Assembly: GCF_000166055.1 (NCBI RefSeq)
Contig: NC_014664.1
Location: 2,238,001-2,302,000, forward strand
Length of the DNA: 64,000 bases
Direction: 5' to 3'
From: Rhodomicrobium vannielii ATCC 17100
GTDB lineage: Bacteria; Pseudomonadota; Alphaproteobacteria; Rhizobiales; Rhodomicrobiaceae
The notes under the pieces were generated by a model. That model was not told the origin of the DNA, ran no database searches, and saw only the letters and a list, made by a program, of their open reading frames with translations. A program made the position numbers and the translations under genes. Shown here in pieces: positions 17,199 through 25,279 of this stretch; within the stretch, counting starts at the first letter, position 1; every line of letters begins with the position of its first letter.

Positions 17199-18392
17199 AT
17201 GCGCATCGCGCTTTCATTGTTGGCTTCGGCTTCTATCGCGCTCTCCGCGGGCGGCTGTGCGGATTACTCATATCTGAAGGATCAGATCGGCGAGACAGTC
17301 GCAGCACCGAACACCGGTCTACTTCCGCCAACCGTCAACCCGATCAACTCCACGAATTCCAAGCTTCGTGAGTTGCCGCCGCCGAAAGCTCCAGTTGCCG
17401 TCGCGGTCTATGGCTATGGCGATCAGACAGGCCAGTTCAAGCCGGTGGCCGAAGGCGCGAACGTGCAGTCGCTTTCACGCGCGGTAACGCAGGGCGCCAC
17501 ATCCATCCTTATGAAGGCCTTGCAAGACGCGGGCAACGGTCGCTGGTTCACCGTGGTCGAACGCGAGCGCCTCGATAATCTTCTGAAGGAGCGGCGCATC
17601 ATCGCGGACATGCGCCAGCGCTATCTCGGCGAGCAGGTCGTCGATCCGGCCGCGCTTCCGCCTTTGCTCTTCGCAGGCGTTCTCATCGATGGCGGCATCA
17701 TCGGCTACGACAGCAACACCAAGACCGGGGGCGCCGGCGCGAAGTATTTCGGTATCGGCGGGGACGTCAAATACAGCGAGGATACGGTCACGGTCTATCT
17801 TCGCGCCACGAGCGTCAAGACCGGGCAGGTCTTGCTCTCCGTCGTCGCAAACAAGACGATCCTCTCCTATGGCGTGCAGGGCAGCGCTTTCCGTTTCGTC
17901 ACCTACAACCGCCTGTTTGAGGCGGAAGGCGGGTTGACGATGAACGAACCCGGCTCGCTCGCCGTCGAGCAGGCCATCGAGAAGGCCGTGCTCACATTCA
18001 TCGTGGAGGGCTCGGCGCGTGGCCTTTGGTCGTTCCAGGACAAGACTTTTCAGAGCCGGATCATTCAGGATTACGAGCTGAACTATCTCCAGACGGCGCA
18101 GGCGAACGCGGGCGTGCCGCAGAGCGCTTCGAGCGGCAATGGCGGTGCCGCGAAGACAGCGGTCGCGGCCAATGGCGCGCCGAAAGCTGGGATCAAGCCC
18201 GCATCCGCGCCGAAACCGGCGACCGCGCAGGTGCGATCCGCAGCTGCCACGGCAAGCCAGGCGAAACCGGTGCAATGGGCGGCTCTGCAAGCGCCCGCAA
18301 CGCAAGGCGCTGGTCAGCCGCTGTTGCCTCCGGCGCCGTTCGTCATACGGCCGCGGACGCTCGAAGACGAGGCACCGATCGCCCCGCGCTAG
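17199..18392 (+). CDS. csgG: Curli secretion channel CsgG, with long C-terminal extension
   Basis: CsgG forms the nonameric outer-membrane lipoprotein channel for curli subunits. The protein has a lipobox-like end of signal peptide (SAGGC), then family blocks VAVYGYGDQTGQFK, RWFTVVERERLDNLLKER, LLFAGVLIDGGIIGYDSNT, VTVYLRATSVKTGQVLLSV and the C-terminal ARGLWSFQ. The core ends near residue 300; about 100 further residues are Ala/Pro/Lys-rich and probably disordered, absent from the roughly 277-residue E. coli protein. ATG 17199 is preceded by GAAGAGGT; a TTG at 17184 is less likely. Confidence 0.95.
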   Translation: MRIALSLLASASIALSAGGCADYSYLKDQIGETVAAPNTGLLPPTVNPINSTNSKLRELPPPKAPVAVAVYGYGDQTGQFKPVAEGANVQSLSRAVTQGATSILMKALQDAGNGRWFTVVERERLDNLLKERRIIADMRQRYLGEQVVDPAALPPLLFAGVLIDGGIIGYDSNTKTGGAGAKYFGIGGDVKYSEDTVTVYLRATSVKTGQVLLSVVANKTILSYGVQGSAFRFVTYNRLFEAEGGLTMNEPGSLAVEQAIEKAVLTFIVEGSARGLWSFQDKTFQSRIIQDYELNYLQTAQANAGVPQSASSGNGGAAKTAVAANGAPKAGIKPASAPKPATAQVRSAAATASQAKPVQWAALQAPATQGAGQPLLPPAPFVIRPRTLEDEAPIAPR

Positions 18393-18532
18393 GGGCAAGG
18401 AATTCCGTCCCGAAAGGGGTGGATATGCGGGGCGTAAGCGCTGCATCGCAGGGGAGGGGCCGAGGCGGCAATTGGGCCGCGCGGCGCACGGTGGGGCGAT
18501 GGCCCTTTGATATGTAACTTTGGAGAAATGAC

Positions 18533-19228
18533 ATGAAAAAAGTACTTTTGATTTCCGTTTCGGTTCTGGCGATGTCGGCCGGTGCGGCTTTTGCTGGCAA
18601 CGTTTCTGACGTTGATCAGATCGGTTCAAGCAACACGGTCGTTACCGATCAGACGGCTGGCGGGGGCACGTCCAACTATTCCGGGATCATTCAGAACGCT
18701 TCCAACTCATCTGCTACTGTAACGCAGATTGGCCTCGCGTATGGCTCCGATCTGGACTCGAGAATAAACCAGGCGGGGCAGTGGCAAAAAGCGGAAGTCA
18801 AGCAGGATGCTCATAACGGACTGAATGACGAAAGGCAGAAGTCAGTCATTAATCAGTCGAATTGGAATAACCAAGCCACGGTTTCTCAAAACGGCAAAAA
18901 CGACAACTCAACGATCAAACAGAGTGGCGCGAACAGCAACACCACAACAAACAAATATGTCACCGGCTATGGTTGGGTTAACGGCGGCGTTAATGTCACG
19001 CAGAAGGGCGTTGCCGAAAATAAATCTGACGTGGACCAGAGCAGCAACTACAGTGGCGTTTACGTGTCCCAGGATAGCACTCTGGGTGGGGTGAACCACT
19101 CGGAGGTCCAGCAGTGGGGCGGCACCGACAATTACGCGGCGGTTCAGCAGTCCGGCTCCCAGCCCAACACCTCGTGGGTAACGCAAAAGGGCGGCTCGTA
19201 CAACACGGTCAGCATCAACCAGCACTAA
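18533..19228 (+). CDS. csgA: Curlin-repeat amyloid subunit (CsgA-type)
   Basis: A 231-residue secreted protein. The signal peptide ends AFAG (about residue 22). The rest is Asn/Gln/Ser/Gly-rich with repeated curlin units of the form (V/I)xQxGxxNxxxVxQ, for example VDQIGSSNTVVTDQ, VNQSNWNNQATVSQNGKNDN, INQ, VQQWGGTDNYAAVQQSG and a terminal VSINQH. At least eight half-repeats are visible, with longer, more irregular spacers than in E. coli CsgA. It should be the major curli fibre subunit. GGAGAA 6 bases before the ATG. A strong hairpin follows the stop at once. Confidence 0.85.
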   Translation: MKKVLLISVSVLAMSAGAAFAGNVSDVDQIGSSNTVVTDQTAGGGTSNYSGIIQNASNSSATVTQIGLAYGSDLDSRINQAGQWQKAEVKQDAHNGLNDERQKSVINQSNWNNQATVSQNGKNDNSTIKQSGANSNTTTNKYVTGYGWVNGGVNVTQKGVAENKSDVDQSSNYSGVYVSQDSTLGGVNHSEVQQWGGTDNYAAVQQSGSQPNTSWVTQKGGSYNTVSINQH

Positions 19229-19234
19229 TCCGGC

Positions 19235-19262
19235 AGGAGGAGGCTTCTCGGAGCCTCCTCCT
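19235..19262 (+). terminator. Hairpin after curlin gene
   Basis: AGGAGGAGGCT (19235-19245) and AGCCTCCTCCT (19252-19262) form a perfect 11-bp stem with a 6-base loop, 6 bases past the csgA stop. Only TTCC follows, so it may be a partial terminator or an mRNA 3'-end stabiliser that raises curlin output over downstream genes. Confidence 0.65.
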
Positions 19263-19401
19263 TTCCGTCGCGCTCGCAACCGATTCGGCGGCCGATTACG
19301 CGAGTGGCGCCCTCGCATCGCGCATCGGTCGGAGCGCGCGGGCTCTATACCGAAGTTCAAACAACTGACATCGCAGCTTACAGCTGGATCAGGAGAGAAC
19401 A

Positions 19402-19899
19402 ATGACACCAGATGCTACCATGCAACAGAGGCTTCGGCTTCGCGGGGTTGTCGCGGCGGCGCTTCTGCTGTCGTCGGCCTCTCCCCTTCTCGCCGACGAA
19501 TATGATGCGATCCTCGGAGCGACAACCGTAGTCGCCGCAGTTCCGCAGGGGCCGGGAAACGTTTCCGTCATCGGGCAGCGCGGCACATCCAACACAGCCA
19601 GCGTCGAGCAGCAGGCGATCCTCGGGCGGAGCGCCAACGTGGCTTCGATCGGGCAGGCCGGTAGCAGCAACGGCGTGACACTCACCCAGACCGGCGGTGG
19701 CAACAATGCAGCAGTCGGTCAGGTAGGGGACGGCAACTCCACCACGTTGAGCCAGCCGGGCAACGCTACGGCCGCCGTGGCGCAAGTCGGAACCAACCTC
19801 GGGGTAAACATCAATCAGTCCGCCAACAGCAGCATCGGCGTGGTGCAGTTCGGCGCTGGTATCCCCGGCACCGCAATAACGATCACGACGGCCAGATAA
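19402..19899 (+). CDS. Curlin-repeat protein, probable nucleator (CsgB-type)
   Basis: The 165-residue product has a signal peptide (about 1-31, ending LLAD) and five to six regular curlin repeats: NVSVIGQRGTSNTASVEQQ, NVASIGQAGSSNGVTLTQTG, AAVGQVGDGNSTTLSQPG, AAVAQVGTNLGVNINQSA, IGVVQFG. Repeats are more regular and more Val/Ile/Ala-rich than in the preceding protein. Order (after the major curlin) and size suggest the minor, nucleating subunit, but assigning CsgA versus CsgB from sequence alone is uncertain. Start supported by AGGAGAG before the ATG. Confidence 0.75.
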   Translation: MTPDATMQQRLRLRGVVAAALLLSSASPLLADEYDAILGATTVVAAVPQGPGNVSVIGQRGTSNTASVEQQAILGRSANVASIGQAGSSNGVTLTQTGGGNNAAVGQVGDGNSTTLSQPGNATAAVAQVGTNLGVNINQSANSSIGVVQFGAGIPGTAITITTAR

Positions 19900-19943
19900 G
19901 AGCATTCGGGCGTGAGAGCGCTCTTCCGCGAAGGATTGAGCAC

Positions 19944-20708
19944 ATGGGTATTTTGGGCGGGCGTGCGTTAATCGCGCTCACTATGGTGTGCGGCGCGGTC
20001 GAGGCTCCGGCCGAGCCGAAGGATGCGTCGGCGGTCTATTGGCCGGAACAGCGCACAACGCTCCGAGCGGAGCAGTCGGTCTATTTTGGCGGCACCCGGC
20101 GTAACGTGGCGAGCGCGAATGACGTTCACACCGGGCAGATCCGCGCGCGGGCGAGGCGCGTCTCCGATGGCGTCACGTTCGCGGACTGGTATTTCCGCAA
20201 CGTCTGCAAGCCGGATGCACTGCCCACGGCATTCTGCCGCCGCAAGCTGAAGCTACCGCCGCGCGCGGATTTCTCGGACTCGCTTATTCTCGCGCCCGAT
20301 GCGGCAACGACGCAGACGCTTGATGAGGTTGCCTTTCCCGTGCTCGACGGCGTTCCACCGGTCGCATATCTCAAGAACTTTCGGCGGCGCTATTGGCTCG
20401 GTTCCCATTTGGAGCCAACGCCTGGCGTCGCACCGGCACGCGCCTGCAGCGGCGCATGTTCGCAGTTTGCGGGCATCTGGCAGGCAAGCCGAAACGGCGG
20501 TGTCGATGTAGCAAGCATCGTGCAATCCGGGCCTAACGTAGCCGTCATCGGCCAGCACGCCGAAGGCTGGCAATGGAATATTGCGTCAGTCGGCCAATGG
20601 GGCGCGTGCAACAAAGCGCTCGTTCTTCAAGGCGTCAGCCCAGCTAACAACAGCGCATCGGTGTTTCAGGCCGGCTACGGCAACAGCGCGACCGTATTTC
20701 AGCACTGA
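19944..20708 (+). CDS. Curli-locus protein with novel N-terminal domain and C-terminal curlin repeats
   Basis: A 254-residue secreted protein (signal peptide about 1-23). Residues about 25-165 form a domain I do not recognise: SAVYWPEQR, VASANDVHTGQIRARARR, a possible disulfide pair in NVCKPDALPTAFC, and FPVLDGVPPVAYLKNFRRRYW. The last about 75 residues are curlin-type repeats: VASIVQSGPNVAVIGQ, IASVGQWGACNKALVLQG, ASVFQAGYGNSATVFQH. The N-terminal domain is related to the next gene product, which lacks the repeats. The architecture suggests a protein that joins or caps the curli fibre. AAGGA precedes the ATG; spacing to the previous gene is 44 bases. Confidence 0.7.
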   Translation: MGILGGRALIALTMVCGAVEAPAEPKDASAVYWPEQRTTLRAEQSVYFGGTRRNVASANDVHTGQIRARARRVSDGVTFADWYFRNVCKPDALPTAFCRRKLKLPPRADFSDSLILAPDAATTQTLDEVAFPVLDGVPPVAYLKNFRRRYWLGSHLEPTPGVAPARACSGACSQFAGIWQASRNGGVDVASIVQSGPNVAVIGQHAEGWQWNIASVGQWGACNKALVLQGVSPANNSASVFQAGYGNSATVFQH

Positions 20709-20781
20709 TGACATGAAGCCAGTTGTCCGGTTCGCCGCGCGAAGTGCGCTATTTTGACGATTTATGCTCTCAAGGTGACCG

Positions 20782-21198
20782 ATGGTTGTGAAGATGTGTC
20801 CCGCGATGTCGAAATGTATCGGATCGCTGTTTGCGGCTGCGCTGGTATTCTCCACGCTTCTTCCCGGCGGGGCCAACGCATATAAGCACGAGCGGCGCAC
20901 ATCCATTGTTGGCGCTTCGGTCGCTTATTGGGGCGTTGAGCGTCACGCGCTCGCAGATCGTAAGAGCAAGGTTCGTTCACGTTTCAGCCCGGGAGCTGCG
21001 AGTGTGGATCAACTCGACCGGCGGCTCAGGCGGCGGGGGGATGGCGATCTCGCGGAAGCACTTGTCAACGAGCCAACGCCCGAAACCGAACGTCTGCTCA
21101 AGCGATACGACATTCCCGTGGTTAAAGGTGTGCCACCGATTACTTATCTGAACAGCGGGAAACGCGGCCCTCGTAATCACTTTCGGGGCCGGCGGTGA
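20782..21198 (+). CDS. Curli-locus protein, repeat-less paralogue of the preceding gene product
   Basis: A 138-residue protein with a signal peptide (about 1-33, ending ANA). It shares landmarks with residues 25-150 of the upstream protein: VAYWGVERHAL against VYWPEQRTTL, and IPVVKGVPPITYLNSGKR against FPVLDGVPPVAYLKNFRR. It stops where the upstream protein starts its curlin repeats. The basic tail (RGPRNHFRGRR) is notable. AAGGTG lies before the ATG. I know no named family; an accessory role in curli assembly is inferred from position between curlin genes and csgH. Confidence 0.65.
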   Translation: MVVKMCPAMSKCIGSLFAAALVFSTLLPGGANAYKHERRTSIVGASVAYWGVERHALADRKSKVRSRFSPGAASVDQLDRRLRRRGDGDLAEALVNEPTPETERLLKRYDIPVVKGVPPITYLNSGKRGPRNHFRGRR

Positions 21199-21235
21199 CA
21201 TTCGAAAATCGGTGTAAAAGGCTTGGGAGGCTTCC

Positions 21236-21667
21236 GTGGATCGTACAAAGGCACCGCATCGTCGAGCGCGAATTAATGCAGCGCGCGGGTTTCTTTTTGC
21301 GTCGCTTGCTACACTCATGACGACAAGCGTTGCTCACTCCCAATCGGCCTACGGGTGGATCGAACTCAAGCCCGTGCCCGGCCGCAATCTCCTTGAAATC
21401 ACTGGCCGTGTCTTGTCTCCGATCCCTGTTAATGGCGCGGCCTTCACGCTCAACATTCGCCGCACGAATGGCGGAAATGTTTCGACCACGAAACAGGCCG
21501 GGGGTTTCGACCTTTCTCCCAACGAAGATAGGGCTCTTTCTTCCACATCCCTTAACGTCGAAGCCGGTGATGAACTCACAATCGAACTGAAAATTTCGGC
21601 CAACGGGAAAGAGGTTTCGAGGGCGCTTCTGTCAATCAAGGGTGATGACCGCAGCCAGAAAATATGA
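21236..21667 (+). CDS. csgH: CsgH-like curli assembly inhibitor
   Basis: The 143-residue product has a long signal region (to about 36, AHS) and then a small beta-sandwich domain of about 100 residues with WIELKPVPGRNLLEITGRV, FTLNIRRTNGGNVSTTKQAG and LTIELKISANGKEVSRA. This matches CsgH, the alphaproteobacterial periplasmic chaperone that blocks premature CsgA amyloid formation. The start is GTG at 21236, with GGGAGG five bases upstream. It ends the curli locus. Family membership rests on remembered motifs and context. Confidence 0.8.
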   Translation: MDRTKAPHRRARINAARGFLFASLATLMTTSVAHSQSAYGWIELKPVPGRNLLEITGRVLSPIPVNGAAFTLNIRRTNGGNVSTTKQAGGFDLSPNEDRALSSTSLNVEAGDELTIELKISANGKEVSRALLSIKGDDRSQKI

Positions 21668-21800
21668 CTGGTTGTTGCTTGCTGACTTGCACGAGCGCGA
21701 TCCAGATTCGGCTCGCCATGATCGCCTACCTTCGAAACCCCAAGTGCCACACTTCCTAAGGGCGCCGTCCGCAAGATCGGACGCCGGCTTTTGTTAAGAT

Positions 21801-22140
21801 CTAAACCGTGGACTCATAATTGTGTGCACCAAAGGCGCGTCGCGATGAGTTTGACGGCGGTGAGGAAGTTGGCGGGATCCTTGTCGTAGCGGGTGGCGAT
21901 GCCGCGGAGCTGTTTGATCTTGTTGAAGAACCGTTCGACGATGTGGCGTTGCCGGTACAGCCAGCCGGAAAAGACGAACCGTCCCTTTCGGTTGCGGCGC
22001 GGCGGAATGTTGGCAAACATCTTTTCCGTCGTGCTGGACAATCGCACACTCGCCCAATTCGCGGGGTTGAAATCGACCAGACGTCGCGTCGACACGACGC
22101 GAGCATCGGTCGCGGCCTGACAGGCGCGACGCGGGCTCAC
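21801..22140 (-). pseudogene. IS5-family transposase remnant (C-terminal part)
   Basis: The minus strand reads FANIPPRRNRKGRFVFSGWL, RQRHIVERFFNKIKQLRGIA, TRYDKDPANFLTAVKLIATR, the C-terminal third of an IS5-family (IS427/IS1031-like) transposase. The final LWCTQL is out of frame with an HNYESTV end in the neighbouring frame, so there is a frameshift near 21830, and the N-terminal two thirds are missing. It abuts the 3' end of ssuB and marks the left border of the sulfur region. Confidence 0.8.
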
Positions 22141-22970
22141 ACCTCCCTGAGGATTTTCGCTCCGATAGAAGCGACCGCCGGATCGTAGCTGCGCCTCGGG
22201 CGCGGGAGGTCGATTTCGAGGTCGAGCGCGATGTGCCCGTCGCGCAGAACCAGAACGCGGTCGGCCAACGTGGCCGCCTCGGCGACGTCGTGCGTGATAA
22301 GCAAGGTGGTGAAGCCGTGCTCCTGCCAGATGCGCTCGGTCAGTTGATGCATCTCCGCGCGCGTCAGCGCGTCGAGTGCACCGAACGGCTCGTCCAGCAG
22401 CAGGATGCCGGGCCTCGATACGAGCGCGCGGGCGAGCGACACGCGCTGTCGCTGCCCGCCTGAAAGCACAGCGGGCCAGTCCTTCTCGCGCCCCGAAAGG
22501 CCGACATCGGCGAGCGCGTCGGCGGCATCTTCACGCCAGCCCTGCTCGCGGCTTATGCCGACATTTCCGATCACGGTTTCCCACGGCAGAAGCCGCGCAT
22601 CCTGAAACAGGAGGCGCACGCTTTTCTGAAGCCCGCTCGTCGGCTTGCCATCAATGACGACCTCGCCCGACGTCGGCGCGTCGAGGCCGGTGATGAGGCG
22701 CATGAGTGTGGTCTTGCCGCCGCCCGAGCGACCGACGATGGCGACGAACTGCCCGGCCGGGATTTCGAGATCGATATCCTTCAGAACCTGCCGGTCGCCG
22801 AACGACTTGCGGACCGCGCGGAAGGCGAGCGACAGCCCCTCCCCCCCCGGCGCCACGCGCGCGTTGGCCGCTGCGGACGCGCCGCTTTCCTTTTCGGAAG
22901 CAATGACCGTCCGTTCGGAGACGGACCGGCTGTTTGCGAGACGACCGAACGCGCCTTCGGCAAGGGTCAT
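22137..22970 (-). CDS. ssuB: Sulfonate/nitrate-type ABC transporter ATP-binding protein
   Basis: A 277-residue ABC ATPase that powers uptake of aliphatic sulfonates or a similar sulfur source. Walker A GRSGGGKTT, Q-loop LFQDARLLPW, signature LSGGQRQRVSLARAL, Walker B GILLLDEPFGALDALTR and H-loop LLITHDVAEA are all present, with the SsuB/NrtD-type DARLLPW motif. The ATG at 22970 overlaps the permease stop by 4 bases (ATGA); a longer reading back to 23681 is only the shadow of the permease. An N-terminal extension of about 40 residues precedes the ATPase domain. Substrate (sulfonate rather than nitrate or taurine) is inferred from partners and neighbours. Confidence 0.9.
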   Translation of the reverse strand: MTLAEGAFGRLANSRSVSERTVIASEKESGASAAANARVAPGGEGLSLAFRAVRKSFGDRQVLKDIDLEIPAGQFVAIVGRSGGGKTTLMRLITGLDAPTSGEVVIDGKPTSGLQKSVRLLFQDARLLPWETVIGNVGISREQGWREDAADALADVGLSGREKDWPAVLSGGQRQRVSLARALVSRPGILLLDEPFGALDALTRAEMHQLTERIWQEHGFTTLLITHDVAEAATLADRVLVLRDGHIALDLEIDLPRPRRSYDPAVASIGAKILREV

Positions 22971-23851
22971 GCGATCACCTTTTGATAGGATGGATGCCAC
23001 GCGAGGGCCCGCTGTTCGAGCGCGCGCGTCAGCGAGTCGGCCAGTTTGCCGAGCACCGCGTAGATGATGATGCCGAGGAGCACGACATCGGTCTGAAGAA
23101 ATTCGCGGGCGTTCATGGTCATGTAGCCGATGCCCTCCGATGAAGCGATGGTCTCCGCCACGATGAGCGTCAGCCACATGATGCCGAGCGCATAGCGAAG
23201 CCCGACCAGCACGGACGGCAGCGCGCCCGGCAAGATCACGCGCCGGAACAGCGCGAACTGCGACAGGCCGTAGACGCGTGCCATTTCGATCAGGCCCTTG
23301 TCGACGGTGCGGATGCCGTGGAACGTGTTGAGATAGATCGGGAAGAATACGCCGATGGCCACGAGGAACAGCTTCGCCTCCTCGCCGATGCCGAACCACA
23401 GGATCACGAGCGGGATGATCGCGAGGTGTGGCACATTGCGGATCATCTGCAGGAGCGAATCGAGCAACGTCTCGGCGCTTTTCGAAAGGCCGTTCAGCAC
23501 GCCGAGGAAGAAACCGATCGAGCCACCGACGAGAAGGCCCCCGAGCGCGCGCTCCGTGCTGATCGCCGCATGATGGAACAGCGCGCCGGTCTTTGCTGTC
23601 GCCCAGAAGGCGATTGCAACGTCGCTTGGCGCGGGCAGGACGCGCGCGGGTATGAAGCCTGCGCGGCACCCTGCTTCCCATATCGCGATAAGGAGAATGG
23701 GAAGCGCCCAGGGAGCCAGCGCTGCACCGAGGCGCGAGACGAATGTCGGCCCGCGCCTCTTCGCAGTCGAAGACGACGCGGTTCCGGAAGCGCGCGACAC
23801 CGTTGCCGTCGCGCCTTTTTCGATGGTTTCCCTATCCGCGTGAATATTCAC
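22967..23851 (-). CDS. ssuC: Sulfonate-type ABC transporter permease
   Basis: A BPD-type inner-membrane permease with about six transmembrane segments and the ABC-docking EAA-like loop (LARVYGLSQFALFRRVILPG, then LPSVLVGLRYALGIMWLTLI), the standard SsuC/TauC pattern. I place the start at GTG 23851; the frame stays open to a TTG at 23947, and an alternative GTG a few codons later also leaves the whole membrane domain, which begins near WALPILLIAIWEAG. SsuC of E. coli is 263 residues, so the shorter form is favoured. The gene lies between ssuA (133 bases upstream) and ssuB (4-base overlap). Confidence 0.88.
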   Translation of the reverse strand: MNIHADRETIEKGATATVSRASGTASSSTAKRRGPTFVSRLGAALAPWALPILLIAIWEAGCRAGFIPARVLPAPSDVAIAFWATAKTGALFHHAAISTERALGGLLVGGSIGFFLGVLNGLSKSAETLLDSLLQMIRNVPHLAIIPLVILWFGIGEEAKLFLVAIGVFFPIYLNTFHGIRTVDKGLIEMARVYGLSQFALFRRVILPGALPSVLVGLRYALGIMWLTLIVAETIASSEGIGYMTMNAREFLQTDVVLLGIIIYAVLGKLADSLTRALEQRALAWHPSYQKVIA

Positions 23852-23984
23852 TGGCTGGCTCGCTTTCCCGGCTGCGCGGCAACGCCGCTTCCCGCGATCT
23901 CCCCGTAGGGACTGGGTTTCAGGTTCACTGCACAGTGTTGATGTCAATGTGCGAGGGGAAGCAGCGGACGGAAGCTGCGCCCGC

Positions 23985-24935
23985 TCACGAGCCCACCTTC
24001 CAGACGGCCTCGGACACGGTGATCGGCTTCGGCAGAAGGCCCAGCGCGAGGAAGGTGTCGGCGATATTCTGCTGTGCCCTCACCACGTCGTCGCTGATTG
24101 GCACGATGCCGTAACCCTGACGGTCAAGCGCGAGTTCAAGGATCGGAGCGGGAACGCCCGTGGACGCGCTCAGTTGCGCCGCCGCCGCTTTCGGATCGGC
24201 CTTGACCCAGGCGTCAACGCTGCGCAATTCCTCGATCACGGCCTTGACCGCGTCGGGATGTTCAGCCGCGAGCTTCTTCGACGCGAAGTAGAACTGATAG
24301 TTGTCGACAATGCCCTTGCCGTCAGCCAGTTGCCGCGCTCCAAGCGTGACTTCGGCGGCCGCCTGGAACGGATCCCAGATCACCCATGCGTCGACCGCGC
24401 CCTTTTCGAAGGCGGCGCGCGCGTCGGCGGGCGTGAGGAACACGGGCGTGATGTCCGAATAGGCCACACCGGCCTTTTCAAGCGCCTTCACGAGCAGGTA
24501 ATGCACGTTCGAGCCCTTGTTCAGCGCAACCTTCTTGCCTTTCAGTTCGGCGACCGATTTGAGCGGGCTGTCCTTCGGAACGAGAATGGCCTCGCCGCGC
24601 TCGGCTGGCGGCTCATGCGCGATGTAGAGGAGCGGCGCGCCGGCAGCCTGCGCGAAGATCGGCGGCGCTTCGCCCGTGTTGGTGACGTCGATCGCGCCCA
24701 CGTTCAGCGCTTCGAGAAGCTGCGGTCCCGCCGGAAACTCGGTCCACGTGACCTTGTATCCGAGATCGCCGAGCTTCTTTTCGAGCGTGCCTTTGCTCTT
24801 CAGAAGAATGAGCTTGCCGTATTTCTGAAAGCCGACGCGCACGGTCTTGTCCTGCGCGTCAGCTGTGCCAGCCGCAAAAACGGACGTCAGCGCGAAGGCG
24901 GAAGCGAGAAACGCCTTGCGGAGCGATAAGCGCAT
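23985..24935 (-). CDS. ssuA: Sulfonate-type ABC transporter substrate-binding protein
   Basis: A periplasmic binding protein of the SsuA/TauA family, 316 residues. The ATG at 24935 (TTGGGGA upstream) gives a clean signal peptide ending TADA. The mature protein begins VRVGFQKYGKLILLKSKGTL, the SsuA-type start, with FPAGPQLLEALNVGAIDV, TGEAPPIFAQAAGAPLLYIA and AVDAWVIWDPF. It should deliver sulfonates to SsuBC. No SsuD/SsuE monooxygenase is adjacent, so desulfonation must be encoded elsewhere or the substrate may differ. First gene of the ssuACB operon. Confidence 0.9.
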   Translation of the reverse strand: MRLSLRKAFLASAFALTSVFAAGTADAQDKTVRVGFQKYGKLILLKSKGTLEKKLGDLGYKVTWTEFPAGPQLLEALNVGAIDVTNTGEAPPIFAQAAGAPLLYIAHEPPAERGEAILVPKDSPLKSVAELKGKKVALNKGSNVHYLLVKALEKAGVAYSDITPVFLTPADARAAFEKGAVDAWVIWDPFQAAAEVTLGARQLADGKGIVDNYQFYFASKKLAAEHPDAVKAVIEELRSVDAWVKADPKAAAAQLSASTGVPAPILELALDRQGYGIVPISDDVVRAQQNIADTFLALGLLPKPITVSEAVWKVGS

Positions 24936-25205
24936 GAAAATCCCCAAGTTGACCCACGGAATGATGAGGGGCCGATAATGAGGAAAAACGGACGGGCATG
25001 TCAAAAACAATGTTGGTATATTTTACTGAGATAGTCATCATTATGACTCGCCGCGTAGGATATTTTTGCCGCGCGCTCTTGCGGGGAGCTACTGCGTTTT
25101 GCGAGCGCATGTGGACACGTCACCGCTCTCTCGCCTCGAGCGATGGGCTGAGAACGTCTTTCTTTTTTGCCGGGGCTTGAAACGCCGGCAACGTAGCGAA
25201 CGCAA
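24936..25205. other. Intergenic region upstream of ssuA
   Basis: Gene-free stretch between ssuA and the shared terminator of the encapsulin operon. The part next to ssuA contains an AT-rich segment (25005-25045, including TATATTTTACT) likely to hold the ssu promoter. No Cbl/CysB-like or other operator could be identified by eye. Confidence 0.45.
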
Positions 25206-25233
25206 AAAACCGGAGCTTGTGGGCTCCGGTTTT
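25206..25233 (-). terminator. Terminator after encapsulin-desulfurase operon
   Basis: AAAACCGGAGC (25206-25216) pairs perfectly with GCTCCGGTTTT (25223-25233) around a 6-base loop; an A-run on the left and T-run on the right make it potentially bidirectional. It lies 47 bases past the desulfurase stop. Confidence 0.85.
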
Positions 25234-25279
25234 CATCAGTTTCGTTCTGCCGAGGCAGGTATTTCCACCGGGATCGGAT

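Noticed and set aside
22970-23681. Apparent N-terminal fusion domain of ssuB
   Set aside because: The added residues are an out-of-frame reading of ssuC; the ATGA overlap at 22967-22970 marks the true ssuB start.
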